DNA of 35,258 bases. Origin: Planctomycetia bacterium. GTDB lineage: Bacteria > Planctomycetota > Planctomycetia > Gemmatales > Gemmataceae. Positions within the stretch are counted from its first letter, which is position 1. Every line of letters starts with the position of its first letter. Below the pieces are notes generated by a model, which ran no database searches, was not told the DNA's origin, and was given only the letters and a program-made list of their open reading frames with translations. Of this stretch, positions 1-8,800 are shown piece after piece. The stretch is taken from assembly GCA_005808665.1 (NCBI GenBank), contig SYLG01000066.1:1-35258 (forward strand), in the 5' to 3' direction. The position numbers and the translations under genes were made by a program.

Positions 1-11
1 AATAGGGCCTA

Positions 12-146
12 ATGAATTCCCCTCCATGGAGGGGTGGTCGCGCAAAACACAAACGCTTACTTTTGATTTTTTGCATGATTTGGATGGAGTGGGAGTCACT
101 TTACGAACCACCCCGCCCTGACGGGCACCCCTCCCAAGGAGGGGAC
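12..146. mobile_element. MITE-like palindromic element, copy 1
   Basis: The left arm begins aattcccctcc and the right arm ends in a near reverse complement, with ccctgacgggcacccctcc followed by aaggagggg. Between the arms is a core of about 70 bases including tgcatgatttggatggagtg. No protein is encoded, so any movement would need an enzyme from elsewhere. The left arm is shortened by 22 bases relative to copy 2. Related copies lie at 245-402, 16422-16533 and 16654-16811. Confidence 0.6.
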
Positions 147-244
147 TTTGGATCTTTGTTCGGTCAGATACCTGGGGCGTTGCCCCAGGTACCCATTTGC
201 AAAACCAACAAGGGATGAAATCCCGACCTGCGTAATAGGGCCTA

Positions 245-402
245 ATGAATTCCCCTCTTTGGAGGGGTGGCAGGCGAAGCCTGACGGGGTGGTCCCGCAA
301 AACACAAACGCCTACTTTTGATTTTTTGCATGATTTGGATGGAGTGGGAGTCACTTGCAGAACCACCCCGCCCTGACGGGCACCCCTCCCAAGGAGGGGA
401 AT
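245..402. mobile_element. MITE-like palindromic element, copy 2 (fullest)
   Basis: This copy has full arms. The left arm reads aattcccctctttggagggg followed by a short hairpin, gcaggcgaagcctg, and cggggtggt. The right arm reads accaccccgccctgacgggc followed by acccctccc and aaggaggggaat. The arms are imperfect inverted repeats of about 40 bases around a core of about 70 bases. The core matches copy 1 closely and the 16.4-16.8 kb copies more loosely. No convincing target-site duplication was seen. Confidence 0.6.
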
Positions 403-425
403 TTGGATCTTTGTCCGGTCACATT

Positions 426-625
426 CCTGGGGCGTTGCCCCAGGCTGGTATGAATCGGGCCTTTGGCCCGCAAAATCACCAACGGCAAAGAATTGATTCA
501 ACGCATCCGTGGCACATTGCAAAGGACAACGCCATGATTTGACCCAATCGTAATAGCCCGGCCATCGAATGAATTGCCATGCCACCGCATGATTTCAACG
601 CCAACGGCGTGGCACCCTACCAGAA
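426..625. repeat. REP-like palindrome cluster, left edge
   Basis: Short hairpins are clustered here: cctggggcgttgccccagg at 426-444, cgggcctttggcccg at 456-470, and a palindromic stretch around 594-625 that includes acgccaacggcgt and ends ggcaccctaccag. The last part matches, as its reverse complement, the sequence at about 34935-34985, so the same repeat type sits at both ends of the window in opposite orientation. Such hairpins resemble REP-type intergenic repeats. They lie just beyond the stop of the GIDE-LemA gene, and no gene is seen in 1-653. Confidence 0.6.
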
Positions 626-653
626 GGCTTTTGTAGGGTTTTTCCTAAGCCTG

Positions 654-2012
654 CTATTGAGTTGGCCCCGGCGATGGTTTCGCCGGTTTTTTCGCCCCGT
701 TTTCTTCCAGATGAACCTCGGTCAGGGATCGTTCCAACTGGGTTGCAGACCAAAGGGATCGTGGTTTGAACCCCGCAAGCATGGCGAGCCAACCCTCCGG
801 AAACCTTTCCAGCCTGGTGTTTTGCCAGGTTGCCTGGTCGTTGAAATAGCCCCGGGCCAAGGCGATCCGATCCTCGGTGTTGGAAAGCTCCCTGTTCATT
901 TTGGCAAAGTTATCCACCGATTGGAGATTGGGATAGGCTTCGACCAATAGTTTTATGGGACCAGCCAAACCAACCACGCCCGAGCCCGAGCCGGTTTTGG
1001 CCTGTTGACGCAAGGCACCAAGCGTTTTTTGAACCAGCATCTCGTGTCCTTTGATGGCCTCGACCGTGCGAATGAGCTGGGGGATCAGATCTGCCCTTCG
1101 TTTGAGTTCAATATCGACAAGGGACCAGGCCCGGTTGGTCCGATTGCGAAGGTCAACAAGGCTGTTGTACACCTGCAGGAACCAGGCGAGGAAAAGCCCC
1201 ACGCCAAAGATTCCCACCGGGACGAACCAGCCTGGCCAGGCCTGGCCGGCGGGTGTTTGACGCAGTCCCAAGTCCCGGATGACCCAGCCCAGGACGATAA
1301 ATACGAGACCAAAGAAGGCCCAAAAGAAAAGGCTCCAACTCCGGCCACGGAGAATCTGGGCTTCTGACCGGGTGGAGATCAAAAACATCGGGGCGTTTTT
1401 GTCGGCGGCAATTTCCGGAGCGACGATGTCTTGCCTTTCCCGGGCCTGTCCCACGACAAACAGGGGGGCGTGCAAGACAATCGCCTCCTCAAAAAACCGT
1501 CTGCTGAAAGTGGAATCGGGCACATGGAAGACCGGGCCTACCCCATAGTACAGGGGATCGGCAATGCCACAGGTGTGATCGTATACAGAGGTCATTTCCA
1601 ACCTGGCGCCCTGGGGGTCTATCCTTAAAACGCCGGTCTCATCTTGCAGGTAGAATTTTTGCAGGTCGCTCCCCCCTGCGACCCTGGTCCAACCCGACTC
1701 GGTACGAGTGCGTGTTTGGGATTTCCCTTCGGAATCGGTGTAGTTTTCGGTGACGGTACGCAACCAATGTTCATCGACTCCCCAATCGAAGCCGACACAC
1801 CTTTCCCTTGCGAGATGACTTTCGAGGGGGCCTTCCGACTCCGCTGTTCCCTTGACCTCTACCAAACCGATGAAGACTCCCCGGATTTTTGAGGTGGGAA
1901 GGTCCTCCAGAAGCCGGCGCTGTTTGAGCGAGCGCATCCAACCCAGGAGCATCAACCCCGCCAGGAGAATGCCTCCAAAAGGGACCCAAAATTCGGCAGG
2001 ATGGTCCATCAT
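654..2012 (-). CDS. GIDE-domain and LemA-domain fusion membrane protein
   Basis: A 452-residue membrane protein. It begins with a membrane segment (about residues 8-25), followed by a GIDE-type domain with a DETGVLRIDP strand and a second hydrophobic segment (PLFVVGQARE to VFIVLGWVI). Next comes a further transmembrane segment (GIFGVGLFLAWFLQVYNSLV) that opens a LemA domain carrying the usual RRADLIPQLIRTVEAIKGHE helix and a later NTEDRIALARGYFND helix. GIDE is related to a mitochondrial E3-ligase-associated domain; what it does in bacteria is not settled. The start was chosen at the ATG at 2012 because it overlaps the stop of the upstream gene as ATGATGA, indicating translational coupling; the same frame stays open upstream only as a shadow. 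The C-terminus is Pro/Lys-rich. The fold assignment is fairly firm; the function is unknown. Confidence 0.85.
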   Translation of the reverse strand: MMDHPAEFWVPFGGILLAGLMLLGWMRSLKQRRLLEDLPTSKIRGVFIGLVEVKGTAESEGPLESHLARERCVGFDWGVDEHWLRTVTENYTDSEGKSQTRTRTESGWTRVAGGSDLQKFYLQDETGVLRIDPQGARLEMTSVYDHTCGIADPLYYGVGPVFHVPDSTFSRRFFEEAIVLHAPLFVVGQARERQDIVAPEIAADKNAPMFLISTRSEAQILRGRSWSLFFWAFFGLVFIVLGWVIRDLGLRQTPAGQAWPGWFVPVGIFGVGLFLAWFLQVYNSLVDLRNRTNRAWSLVDIELKRRADLIPQLIRTVEAIKGHEMLVQKTLGALRQQAKTGSGSGVVGLAGPIKLLVEAYPNLQSVDNFAKMNRELSNTEDRIALARGYFNDQATWQNTRLERFPEGWLAMLAGFKPRSLWSATQLERSLTEVHLEENGAKKPAKPSPGPTQ

Positions 2013-3394
2013 GAACTCCCTGGGGCATCCGCTTTCCAACCGGTGATGCCGGCCAGGCCCACACCACCCAGACACGCGGTGGCCATATGGCCATCGGAAA
2101 TGCGGAAGATCCCGGGGTAATCGTCGGCCCAGGGGAGGTTGGCCGCGGGCATATATTGCCTGGCATTGGATTCGATGGCACTGATTCCCTTGACCCAGGC
2201 GGCAAGCGAAGCGGAATGAAGGAGTGAGGCGCCGGGACAAGTAAGGTCCTGGACACACAGGAACATTCCGTGCTTGCGGGCGGCGGCGGCCATCAAGAGC
2301 GATTGGCTTTGGCCCTTGCACGCCTTAAGGGCAGCCCCGGTGTACCCCATTTCCCTGGCCAGCAGAAGCGTCTCAAGGTCCAATAGCGATTCGTCTATGA
2401 CGACCGGAATCTGGGCCGAGGCACGGTGCATGGTATTGGCCTGGTCGCTTTTGAGGTCTCTTTTGGTGGGTTGTTCGATGTAGGCAATGCGGTTAAAAGC
2501 ACTGGGGGAATTTTCCCCGAGTTTGGCCAGGAATTCGAGCAAACTGTCCTCATGGGGAACCCGTTCATTGAAATCGAGGGAATAGCGCCAATGACTTACC
2601 TTTTTCATGGGCATGACCCGTTGGGCAATCTCCTCAATGCGTAAGACCCTTTTTACATCCCAGGCAATATCATCGCCATTGAGTTTGATTTTCAGATGGC
2701 TAAGGCCGTCACGGGGAATCCATTCCTCAAGGGTTTCGGGCCACCCATCGCCCACGGGTTTTTGCAAATCGGAGGCATCGAGGGGATCCAGGGCCCCGAC
2801 CAGGTGATACATGGGAAGGCGGGGTTCCGGGAGGGGTTTCAACTGTTCGTCGAGGCGAATCCCCGAGTATTCCGCTCCCAAAAAGGCGCCAAGATCCTCT
2901 CCCAGAAACTCCGGCCCGTAACAGGACCAGACAGGCTTGTCAAACAGCTTGCCATAGGCATCGTGCAATGCCGCATCAAAAGGACTGGCGGCCACGAGCG
3001 AGGCAAGGTGGGGGACTGGCTCTCCCAGCTGGAGATCCTTTCCTATGGCATCGCCGGCGGCGAAAAGCAGGGGTTCAAGGTCCATGGTGAGCCGGATGGG
3101 ATGGGCCGCACATTGCGAGGTGCGATAGATTTCCGCGGCATGGTCCGCAATGGACAACATGGCCTTCATGGTCTGATCGTAGGAGAGTCGCCTGGAAGGA
3201 AAGCTCCAGACATTTCCCAGAGGCATCGAGCCAAGGCCCCGGGCCCTTCGCCCATCAGGCCCCTCAATGGTCACCTCGGCGTTCAAAAGGGTGGCACGGT
3301 CCAGGGCCACCCCGCCAAACTTGATCGGGGTGCGGTAGGCAAAATCCATGGTATGGTGATGGACATCAACAATTTTGACCGCCTTGCCAACCAT
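2009..3394 (-). CDS. Enolase-superfamily enzyme (mandelate racemase/muconate lactonizing-like)
   Basis: A 461-residue protein. An N-terminal capping domain is followed by a TIM barrel with the expected ligands: a KxK motif at K235/K237 (LKIKLNG), metal ligands D274 (SLDFNE), E307 (YIEQP) and D334 (VVIDES), and a further lysine-bearing strand ALKACKGQS around 357-360. These enzymes abstract a proton alpha to a carboxylate and need magnesium. The sequence does not reveal the substrate. The gene is about 30 bases downstream of the thioredoxin-like gene and overlaps the GIDE-LemA start by four bases, so the three probably form one operon. No signal peptide is visible, so it is likely cytoplasmic. 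It is slightly longer than typical members, with an insertion around residues 170-220. The set of catalytic residues looks intact. Confidence 0.88.
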   Translation of the reverse strand: MVGKAVKIVDVHHHTMDFAYRTPIKFGGVALDRATLLNAEVTIEGPDGRRARGLGSMPLGNVWSFPSRRLSYDQTMKAMLSIADHAAEIYRTSQCAAHPIRLTMDLEPLLFAAGDAIGKDLQLGEPVPHLASLVAASPFDAALHDAYGKLFDKPVWSCYGPEFLGEDLGAFLGAEYSGIRLDEQLKPLPEPRLPMYHLVGALDPLDASDLQKPVGDGWPETLEEWIPRDGLSHLKIKLNGDDIAWDVKRVLRIEEIAQRVMPMKKVSHWRYSLDFNERVPHEDSLLEFLAKLGENSPSAFNRIAYIEQPTKRDLKSDQANTMHRASAQIPVVIDESLLDLETLLLAREMGYTGAALKACKGQSQSLLMAAAARKHGMFLCVQDLTCPGASLLHSASLAAWVKGISAIESNARQYMPAANLPWADDYPGIFRISDGHMATACLGGVGLAGITGWKADAPGSS

Positions 3395-3424
3395 GAATGG
3401 ACCACCTTTTTGCCAGGGTGATTG

Positions 3425-4042
3425 TTATTTTTTGGGGGAATCTTTACCTGGTTTGGGCTCGGGAGGAGTGGTCGAATTGGGTCCCGCCTTTGGGATGGGA
3501 GCGATGCGATCCAGTTCAGCGGCCAGGGAAGATTGAAATGCCTTTCCGTCCAAAGGGTCCTTGAGCGTAAGGACCTTTTCCACTTTTCCATCCTTTGCAA
3601 GGACGGCAAAAAGGTCTGCCTTGCCACTTAGCCGAAACGCGGGTGGTCCCAACTGGTCTTCAAAAGTGCCCACCGGAAGCTTGCGAATGCCGGTCGCATC
3701 GGCCCAACGGAGAATCGGGGCATCCAGTTCTTCCTGATGGGGGTAGCAAAAGGTCATCCAGGCAGCCAATTGGGTTCGTTTTGCCAATTCAGAGTCCAGG
3801 AATTTGGCAAGCTGGCTGACTTCGGGGGAGACCCATTTTTCGTTGTTTTTTGGATCTTTGGCGGGGACGAAGAAGATCACCACCGGCTTTTCGAGGGATT
3901 CGCAGACATAGCAATGGGAACGGCCCCGTTGTTCTCCCAGGGAGAGGAGAAAGGAGTAAGGAGGGAGTTTGGTACCCACCGGAATGCCGGGGTTTTGCGA
4001 AAGACAGGGGATCAGGGCAATAAAGGCCAACATGGCAATCAT
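3425..4042 (-). CDS. Secreted thioredoxin-like protein with a CxxC motif
   Basis: About 205 residues. A short hydrophobic leader (IAMLAFIALIPCLS) suggests export. The motif HCYVCES gives a CxxC pair at about C44/C47, just before the strand PVVIFFV, the layout of thioredoxin or peroxiredoxin-like folds. A later strand (AAWMTFCYPHQEE) and a Pro/Lys-rich tail follow. The start at 4042 was preferred over the Met two codons upstream (4048) because AAAGGA then stands five bases from the ATG. It is first in the minus-strand operon with the enolase-superfamily and GIDE-LemA genes and is divergent from kdsD. Function is inferred only as periplasmic disulfide or redox chemistry; a role linked to the neighbouring enzyme is not shown. 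Confidence 0.7.
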   Translation of the reverse strand: MIAMLAFIALIPCLSQNPGIPVGTKLPPYSFLLSLGEQRGRSHCYVCESLEKPVVIFFVPAKDPKNNEKWVSPEVSQLAKFLDSELAKRTQLAAWMTFCYPHQEELDAPILRWADATGIRKLPVGTFEDQLGPPAFRLSGKADLFAVLAKDGKVEKVLTLKDPLDGKAFQSSLAAELDRIAPIPKAGPNSTTPPEPKPGKDSPKK

Positions 4043-4191
4043 TTGCATCCTTTGGCCGTTTAGGCAACCTGGGTGCCGGATTCGTCGGCCAACCCCACCT
4101 TGTTTCCTTTACCCTTGGCAGGGTATTGTCCCGACTGAATCAACACCCTCCTGTCCTATGTGGTTAGGGGGCAATACTCAAGGAGGCAAGG

Positions 4192-5247
4192 ATGCCTCGA
4201 ATCCTGAGTCCATGGACTTCGGACTCCGCGGGCGGCCGTGGTGGGCCGGAGATTCTTCGTTTTGGCAAAGAAATCCTTCTTGCCGAGGCCAATGCCTTGC
4301 GATTGGTGGCGGACCGGTTGGATGACCGGTTTGAATTTGCCGTGGAAATGGTTTTGGGAACGATCCAAATGGGCACGGGCCGGGTCCTTACCAGTGGGGT
4401 GGGAAAGTCGGCCGATGTTGCCCGAAAAATCACAGGCACTCTCAATTCCACTGGCACCCGCTCGACTTTTCTCGACCCGGTACAGGCTCTTCATGGCGAT
4501 TTGGGCCTGGTTCACCCCCATGATATTGCGATGCTTTTTTCCCACAGCGGGGAAACCGAGGAGATTGTCAGGCTATTGAGCCCCCTTTCAGACCTCTGCT
4601 CCGCCATCCTTGCGATCACGGGAAATGGGGGTTCCACCCTGGCGGTGCGATCGGAATTGGCCTTGGTGTATGGACCGCTTGACGAGGTTTGCCCTTTGGG
4701 TTTGGCCCCTAGTGCCAGTACGACCGCGATGTTGGCCCTTGGGGATGCGGTTGCGTTTTCGGTGAGTCGGGCCCGGGGTTTTGGCCCGGAAGATTTCGCA
4801 CGGTACCACCCGGCCGGGTCGCTTGGAAAAAAACTGGCCCGGGTCGAGCAGATGATGCGCCAAGGGCCGGATTGCCGGATTGCCCCGGAAACAAGCACCA
4901 TCCGCGAAGTCATGGTCCAGGGGAAAGCCAAAGGACGCCGTACCGGTGCGGTGATATTGACGGATTCCAGCGGGGTTCTTTGTGGCATCTTCACCGACAG
5001 TGATTTTGCCCGGCTGATCGCCAGGCAAGGGGAAGAATGGCTCGACCGGCCTGTTCATGAGGCGATGACAAAAACGCCGCTTGTAGCCAAGGCTGGAAGC
5101 CGGGTGGGTGAGGCGATGCAGCTCATGTCGGACCGGAAAATCAGTGAACTTCCGGTGGTCGATGCCAACCACAGGCCACTGGGAATCCTGGATATTACGG
5201 ACCTGATCGACATTGCCGGGGCCGCAGCCAAGTCCAGGGCAGCATAA
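4192..5247 (+). CDS. kdsD: Arabinose-5-phosphate isomerase (KpsF/GutQ family)
   Basis: A 351-residue cytoplasmic enzyme that converts ribulose 5-phosphate to arabinose 5-phosphate, the first committed precursor of KDO for lipopolysaccharide. An N-terminal SIS domain (about residues 40-195) has GVGKSADVARKI, the serine-rich FSHSGETEEI loop and PSASTTAMLALGDA. Two CBS repeats follow (about 215-345), including VLCGIFTDSDFARLI and LGILDITDLIDIA. This is the normal domain order and length. A strong AGGAGG at 4181-4186 stands five bases before the ATG and decides the start. It leads an operon with kdsC and the giant LptC/LptA-like protein, a synteny also known from the E. coli kdsD-kdsC-lptC-lptA-lptB cluster. 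Confidence 0.95.
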   Translation: MPRILSPWTSDSAGGRGGPEILRFGKEILLAEANALRLVADRLDDRFEFAVEMVLGTIQMGTGRVLTSGVGKSADVARKITGTLNSTGTRSTFLDPVQALHGDLGLVHPHDIAMLFSHSGETEEIVRLLSPLSDLCSAILAITGNGGSTLAVRSELALVYGPLDEVCPLGLAPSASTTAMLALGDAVAFSVSRARGFGPEDFARYHPAGSLGKKLARVEQMMRQGPDCRIAPETSTIREVMVQGKAKGRRTGAVILTDSSGVLCGIFTDSDFARLIARQGEEWLDRPVHEAMTKTPLVAKAGSRVGEAMQLMSDRKISELPVVDANHRPLGILDITDLIDIAGAAAKSRAA

Positions 5248-5266
5248 AGGAAAAACAAGATCTTTC

Positions 5267-5779
5267 ATGACTCCCTTGGCAACCCTGTGCCGGAAGATCC
5301 GGCTGCTGGTCCTCGATGTGGATGGCGTCCTTACCCAGGGACACCTGATGCCGGCCGTAGGCACCCTCCACCATGAAACCAAGTGGTTTCATGTCCGGGA
5401 TGGTTTGGCCCTCAGGGTCTGGCAGGATGCTGGTGGGGAAGTGGCGGTCATTACGGGACGCGGCGGAGATTTGGTGGTGGCACGGTGCAGGGAACTTGGG
5501 ATAACCCGGCTCATTCAGGGTGCCAACCCCAAAACACCGGCGTTTTTGCAACTCCTGGCCGAGACCAACACGCCCCCCGAGGCTGTGTGTGCCATGGGCG
5601 ACGATTTGGCCGATTTGCCCCTTTTGCGGTGCGCCGGGCTGGGTGTGGCGGTGGCAGATGCCTGTCTCGATGCCAGGCTGGCGGCCAAAATCACCACCCG
5701 GCTGGGAGGCGGAATGGGGGCGGTGCGCGAGGTCGTGGAATTGATCATGAGGGAAAGGGGAACCTGGCCTACCGCTTAG
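5267..5779 (+). CDS. kdsC: KDO-8-phosphate phosphatase (KdsC-type HAD hydrolase)
   Basis: A 170-residue haloacid-dehalogenase phosphatase that releases KDO from KDO 8-phosphate. Motif I is DVDGVLTQG with the nucleophile and acid/base aspartates, motif II is VAVITGRGG, and motif IV is MGDDLADLPLL. The protein has the short, capless size of the family, which works as a tetramer. The ATG at 5267 was chosen because homologous sequence begins near TPLATLCRKI and a longer frame would run back into the kdsD stop. The gene starts 19 bases after kdsD ends; an AAGGA lies at the overlap, rather far from the ATG. The pairing with kdsD makes the pathway assignment strong. Confidence 0.93.
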   Translation: MTPLATLCRKIRLLVLDVDGVLTQGHLMPAVGTLHHETKWFHVRDGLALRVWQDAGGEVAVITGRGGDLVVARCRELGITRLIQGANPKTPAFLQLLAETNTPPEAVCAMGDDLADLPLLRCAGLGVAVADACLDARLAAKITTRLGGGMGAVREVVELIMRERGTWPTA

Positions 5780-5834
5780 CCCTTTTTGGCTTGGCAAACA
5801 GGACCGATTCCTTTTTAGGAGGACTGGATACGCC

Positions 5835-8800
5835 GTGTGGACTCCGCGCAGGATAGCGATGCTCTTTGTACTGTTCGTCATGGCTTCGACGGCGTACACG
5901 GGCTATGCCATGATCCTTGGCCAGATCGACGGCTTGCCTCCCCTGCCCACCGCACTTTTGCCCCGGGACAAAGAGACGCTTCCTCCCTTGCCTCCCCGCC
6001 CCGCATCCAGGGTGGTTGCCAAGTTGCAACAAGCCTTTGGACAAGAATGCCCGGAAGCCCATCGCCAATTCAAAATTGAACTTTCCAGCCGCAACATGGT
6101 TTTGGCCTGGGACCACTTCCAGATCGAGCCCGATGGCAGGGTTTGCCTTACTCCCATCAGCGTCGCCATCCTCGAAAAGGACAAAGGAGATGGCCGAGGT
6201 CCTGAAATCAACAGCATCCGGGGTCAGGCGGCCTATTTGCGTTTCGACCGGCCGGTAACCCAAATTGCCGACATTGGTTCCCGGAAGATTCTGGGGGGGG
6301 AAATCCTGGGAAATGTCGAGGTAGTCAACAACCGGAGAACCGCGGCGAGGGACGATGATATTGTGTTGTATGTGCCCCAGGGGCCGGTCCACTATAGCGA
6401 ACCCAAAAAACTTATCTGGACAGACGATTCGATTCACCTTTCCGACCACCAGAGCAAACCCAAGCCCACAGAGGTTCGTGGCAAGGGCCTTCAAATTGAG
6501 CTGTTGGCCGAATCCAAGCCGGTGGCCAAGGGGGGACAAGCCACCACCAAACCCAGGCAGGATGTGGTAACCGGGGTCAGGCGCATCAAACTCAACTCGG
6601 CGGTTTCCATGCACATCCATGTTGCCGACGATGCGGGATTCATGGCGAAAGGCCCATCGGCAGGCAAGAAACCGGGAACCGGCTCCAAGGCTCATGTAGC
6701 CATCAAAACCCATGGCACCTTTGATTATGTTTTTGGACCCGATTCGGACATCGCCACTTTTCTTGCGCCCAAACTTGGTCCCAATTCCCTTACCCCCGCC
6801 GATGTCACCCTTACCAAACTTCATGATGATGTTGGTGCCGTCGATCAGCTCGTTTGTGAAAAACTCGTCCTTACCTTGCGGAAGCGGGGGCCACGAACCG
6901 CCCTTCCCGAAAAACTCCCTACCGGTCCGGACCAAGCCATCGAGATCACCACTGCCCTTGCCACCGGCAAGGAGATCATCATTACTTCGGATGCGGAAAA
7001 ACTCGAGGCCCACGCCAATGAACTGACCTTTGACAACCGCACGGGCAAAACCACCCTCAAGGGCGAACCCAACATGGTTGCCCTCATAGACGGCAATACG
7101 ATCTCCACCAAAACCCTTGAAATCACCCATCCCCGTGAGGCCCAACCGGTGGGAAAACCCCAACCGGGACCAACCATCCATGCACCCGGCCCGGGCACCA
7201 TTGAACTTCGGGTCGATAACAAAGTGGGTGAAAAAGGCGGGGACAAGCAAAAAAACGATAAAAAAGACCCCATTCAGGCAAAAGGGAAGACCCGTGCCGA
7301 GTGGAGCAAAAACCTATCTACCTCAACCGATGCGGAAAACGGCATGGACCTGCTTACCTTCCAGGGGAAGGCCAGGTTCTTTGATGAGGGTCAAAGCCTT
7401 CAGGCAGATACCCTCAAACTTTGGATCGGCGATGCCAAGGCGCCCTTAACTCCCGGAACACCCAAACCAAAGGCCGATGGTCCTGGTCCCGCTCTTGCCA
7501 CTTCGAATAAAACCAACCCGGAAGTTTCCCCCGCAAACAAACCAAAAGGCAAAAAAGAGATCCAGCGACTCGAAGCCATCGGTTCGGTCATTGCCAAAAG
7601 CCGTGAACTGCTTATTCAGGACACAGGAAGGCTTCTGATCTGGTTCCTCGATCCGCCACCAAATCCCCAAAAGGGCGAAGCCGTACCGTTGCCCGGGGCA
7701 GGGAAAGCCTTGCCTGGCGTCGCCAACCAAGGGGCCCTTGCCCCGAAAAATCCAGCCTCTAACCGGGGACCAGCCCTTGCTCCCGAGTCCAGGAATGACA
7801 AGCCTATCGAGATCTCGGCCAGGTCCATTGAGACTTGGGTCAATCGCCTCGATAACAAGGTGCAACTGGATCGCATCCGTACCGAAGGTCAGGTGGTCGT
7901 CCGTCAGGAATCCCCCAAACCCGGGGACAAGGGTGTCGATATTCGCGGGGAAACGCTGCAATTGTTCTGGTCCGAATGGGGAAGCAAACTCATTGTCGGA
8001 GGCGACCTTGCCCAACTCCGGATGGACCGGATTTTGATCGTGGGACCCGAAATTACCATTGATCAACTCACCAACAAGGTTTGGGTGGATGGCATCGGGG
8101 CGATGCAGATGGACAGTGCTACCACGCTTCAGGGGGTAAAACTCGCCAAAGCGATCCCTTTTGAGGTCCATTGGTCCAAGTCGATGCTTTTTTCCGGCAA
8201 ACACGCCGAGTTTACCGGCGACATCCAGGCCGAACAGGAAGAATCCAGACTAGCCAGCCAGGGGCTTCAGGTCTTTTTTGATACCCCCATTTCCCTGAAG
8301 GAAGGGACCAAACGGGACGCCTCCCCCAAGGTCGAGCATATCGTTTGCGATCGCCAGGTCCGGGTCGAGGAAACCATTCGCGAAAAGGACAAGTTGGTCC
8401 GCTTCCAAAGGATCGTGGCGGTAACCCTTTCGATGAATCGTCTGGAAAGGGAGGACCAGATTGGGTCCCCGCGCCCGCCTCCAACACCCACCCATCCGGC
8501 CCCCACCCGTGAAGCCAACGAGGTTAGGGCCACAGGCCCGGGCGAGGTCCGCATCCTTCAGAGGGGGGGAAACGATCCGTTCGAAACAAAACCCCCCGCC
8601 CCTGGGCAACCCGTTTCGGCAAATGGCCCCAAACCTGCCTCACAAAAACCTGGGGAGGAGGCCCAACTCAAGATGACCCACATCAGCTTCCTGAGGAGTA
8701 TGTATGCCAACAACCGCTCCAACACGGCGACCTTCCTGGAGGAGGTTCGGGTCCTCCATTTTCCTTGTGAAGATCCCAATGTGGAGGTGGAGCTTGAAAA

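Larger units (their letters stand above)
1..447. repeat. Tandem duplication of a MITE-like element plus its flank
   Basis: Two direct copies of one unit lie head to tail, from 1 to about 190 and from about 234 to 447. Each unit starts with aatagggcctaatgaattcc, contains a palindromic element, and ends with the hairpin cctggggcgttgccccagg (171-189 and 426-444). The offset is 233 bases at the left end and 255 further in. The difference is a 22-base segment present in the left arm of the second copy and missing from the first, with ggtgg on both sides of the deletion, so slippage or recombination between short repeats is likely. The open frames here that read RPDGHPSQGG are the repeat translated and are not genes. 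Confidence 0.85.

Noticed and set aside
1-450. CRISPR-like array
   Set aside because: There are only two repeats, of over 200 bases, with no short regular spacers and no cas genes.
12-542. Two short plus-strand frames that read RPDGHPSQGG
   Set aside because: They are the MITE-like repeat translated; the same peptide appears wherever the element lies.
2696-3421. A 241-codon plus-strand open frame
   Set aside because: It is antisense to the enolase-superfamily gene, whose catalytic residues are all visible.
5769-7250. A 493-codon minus-strand open frame
   Set aside because: It is antisense to the LptC/LptA-like gene. The opposite frame has the ribosome site, signal anchor and operon context; this one has no recognisable domain.
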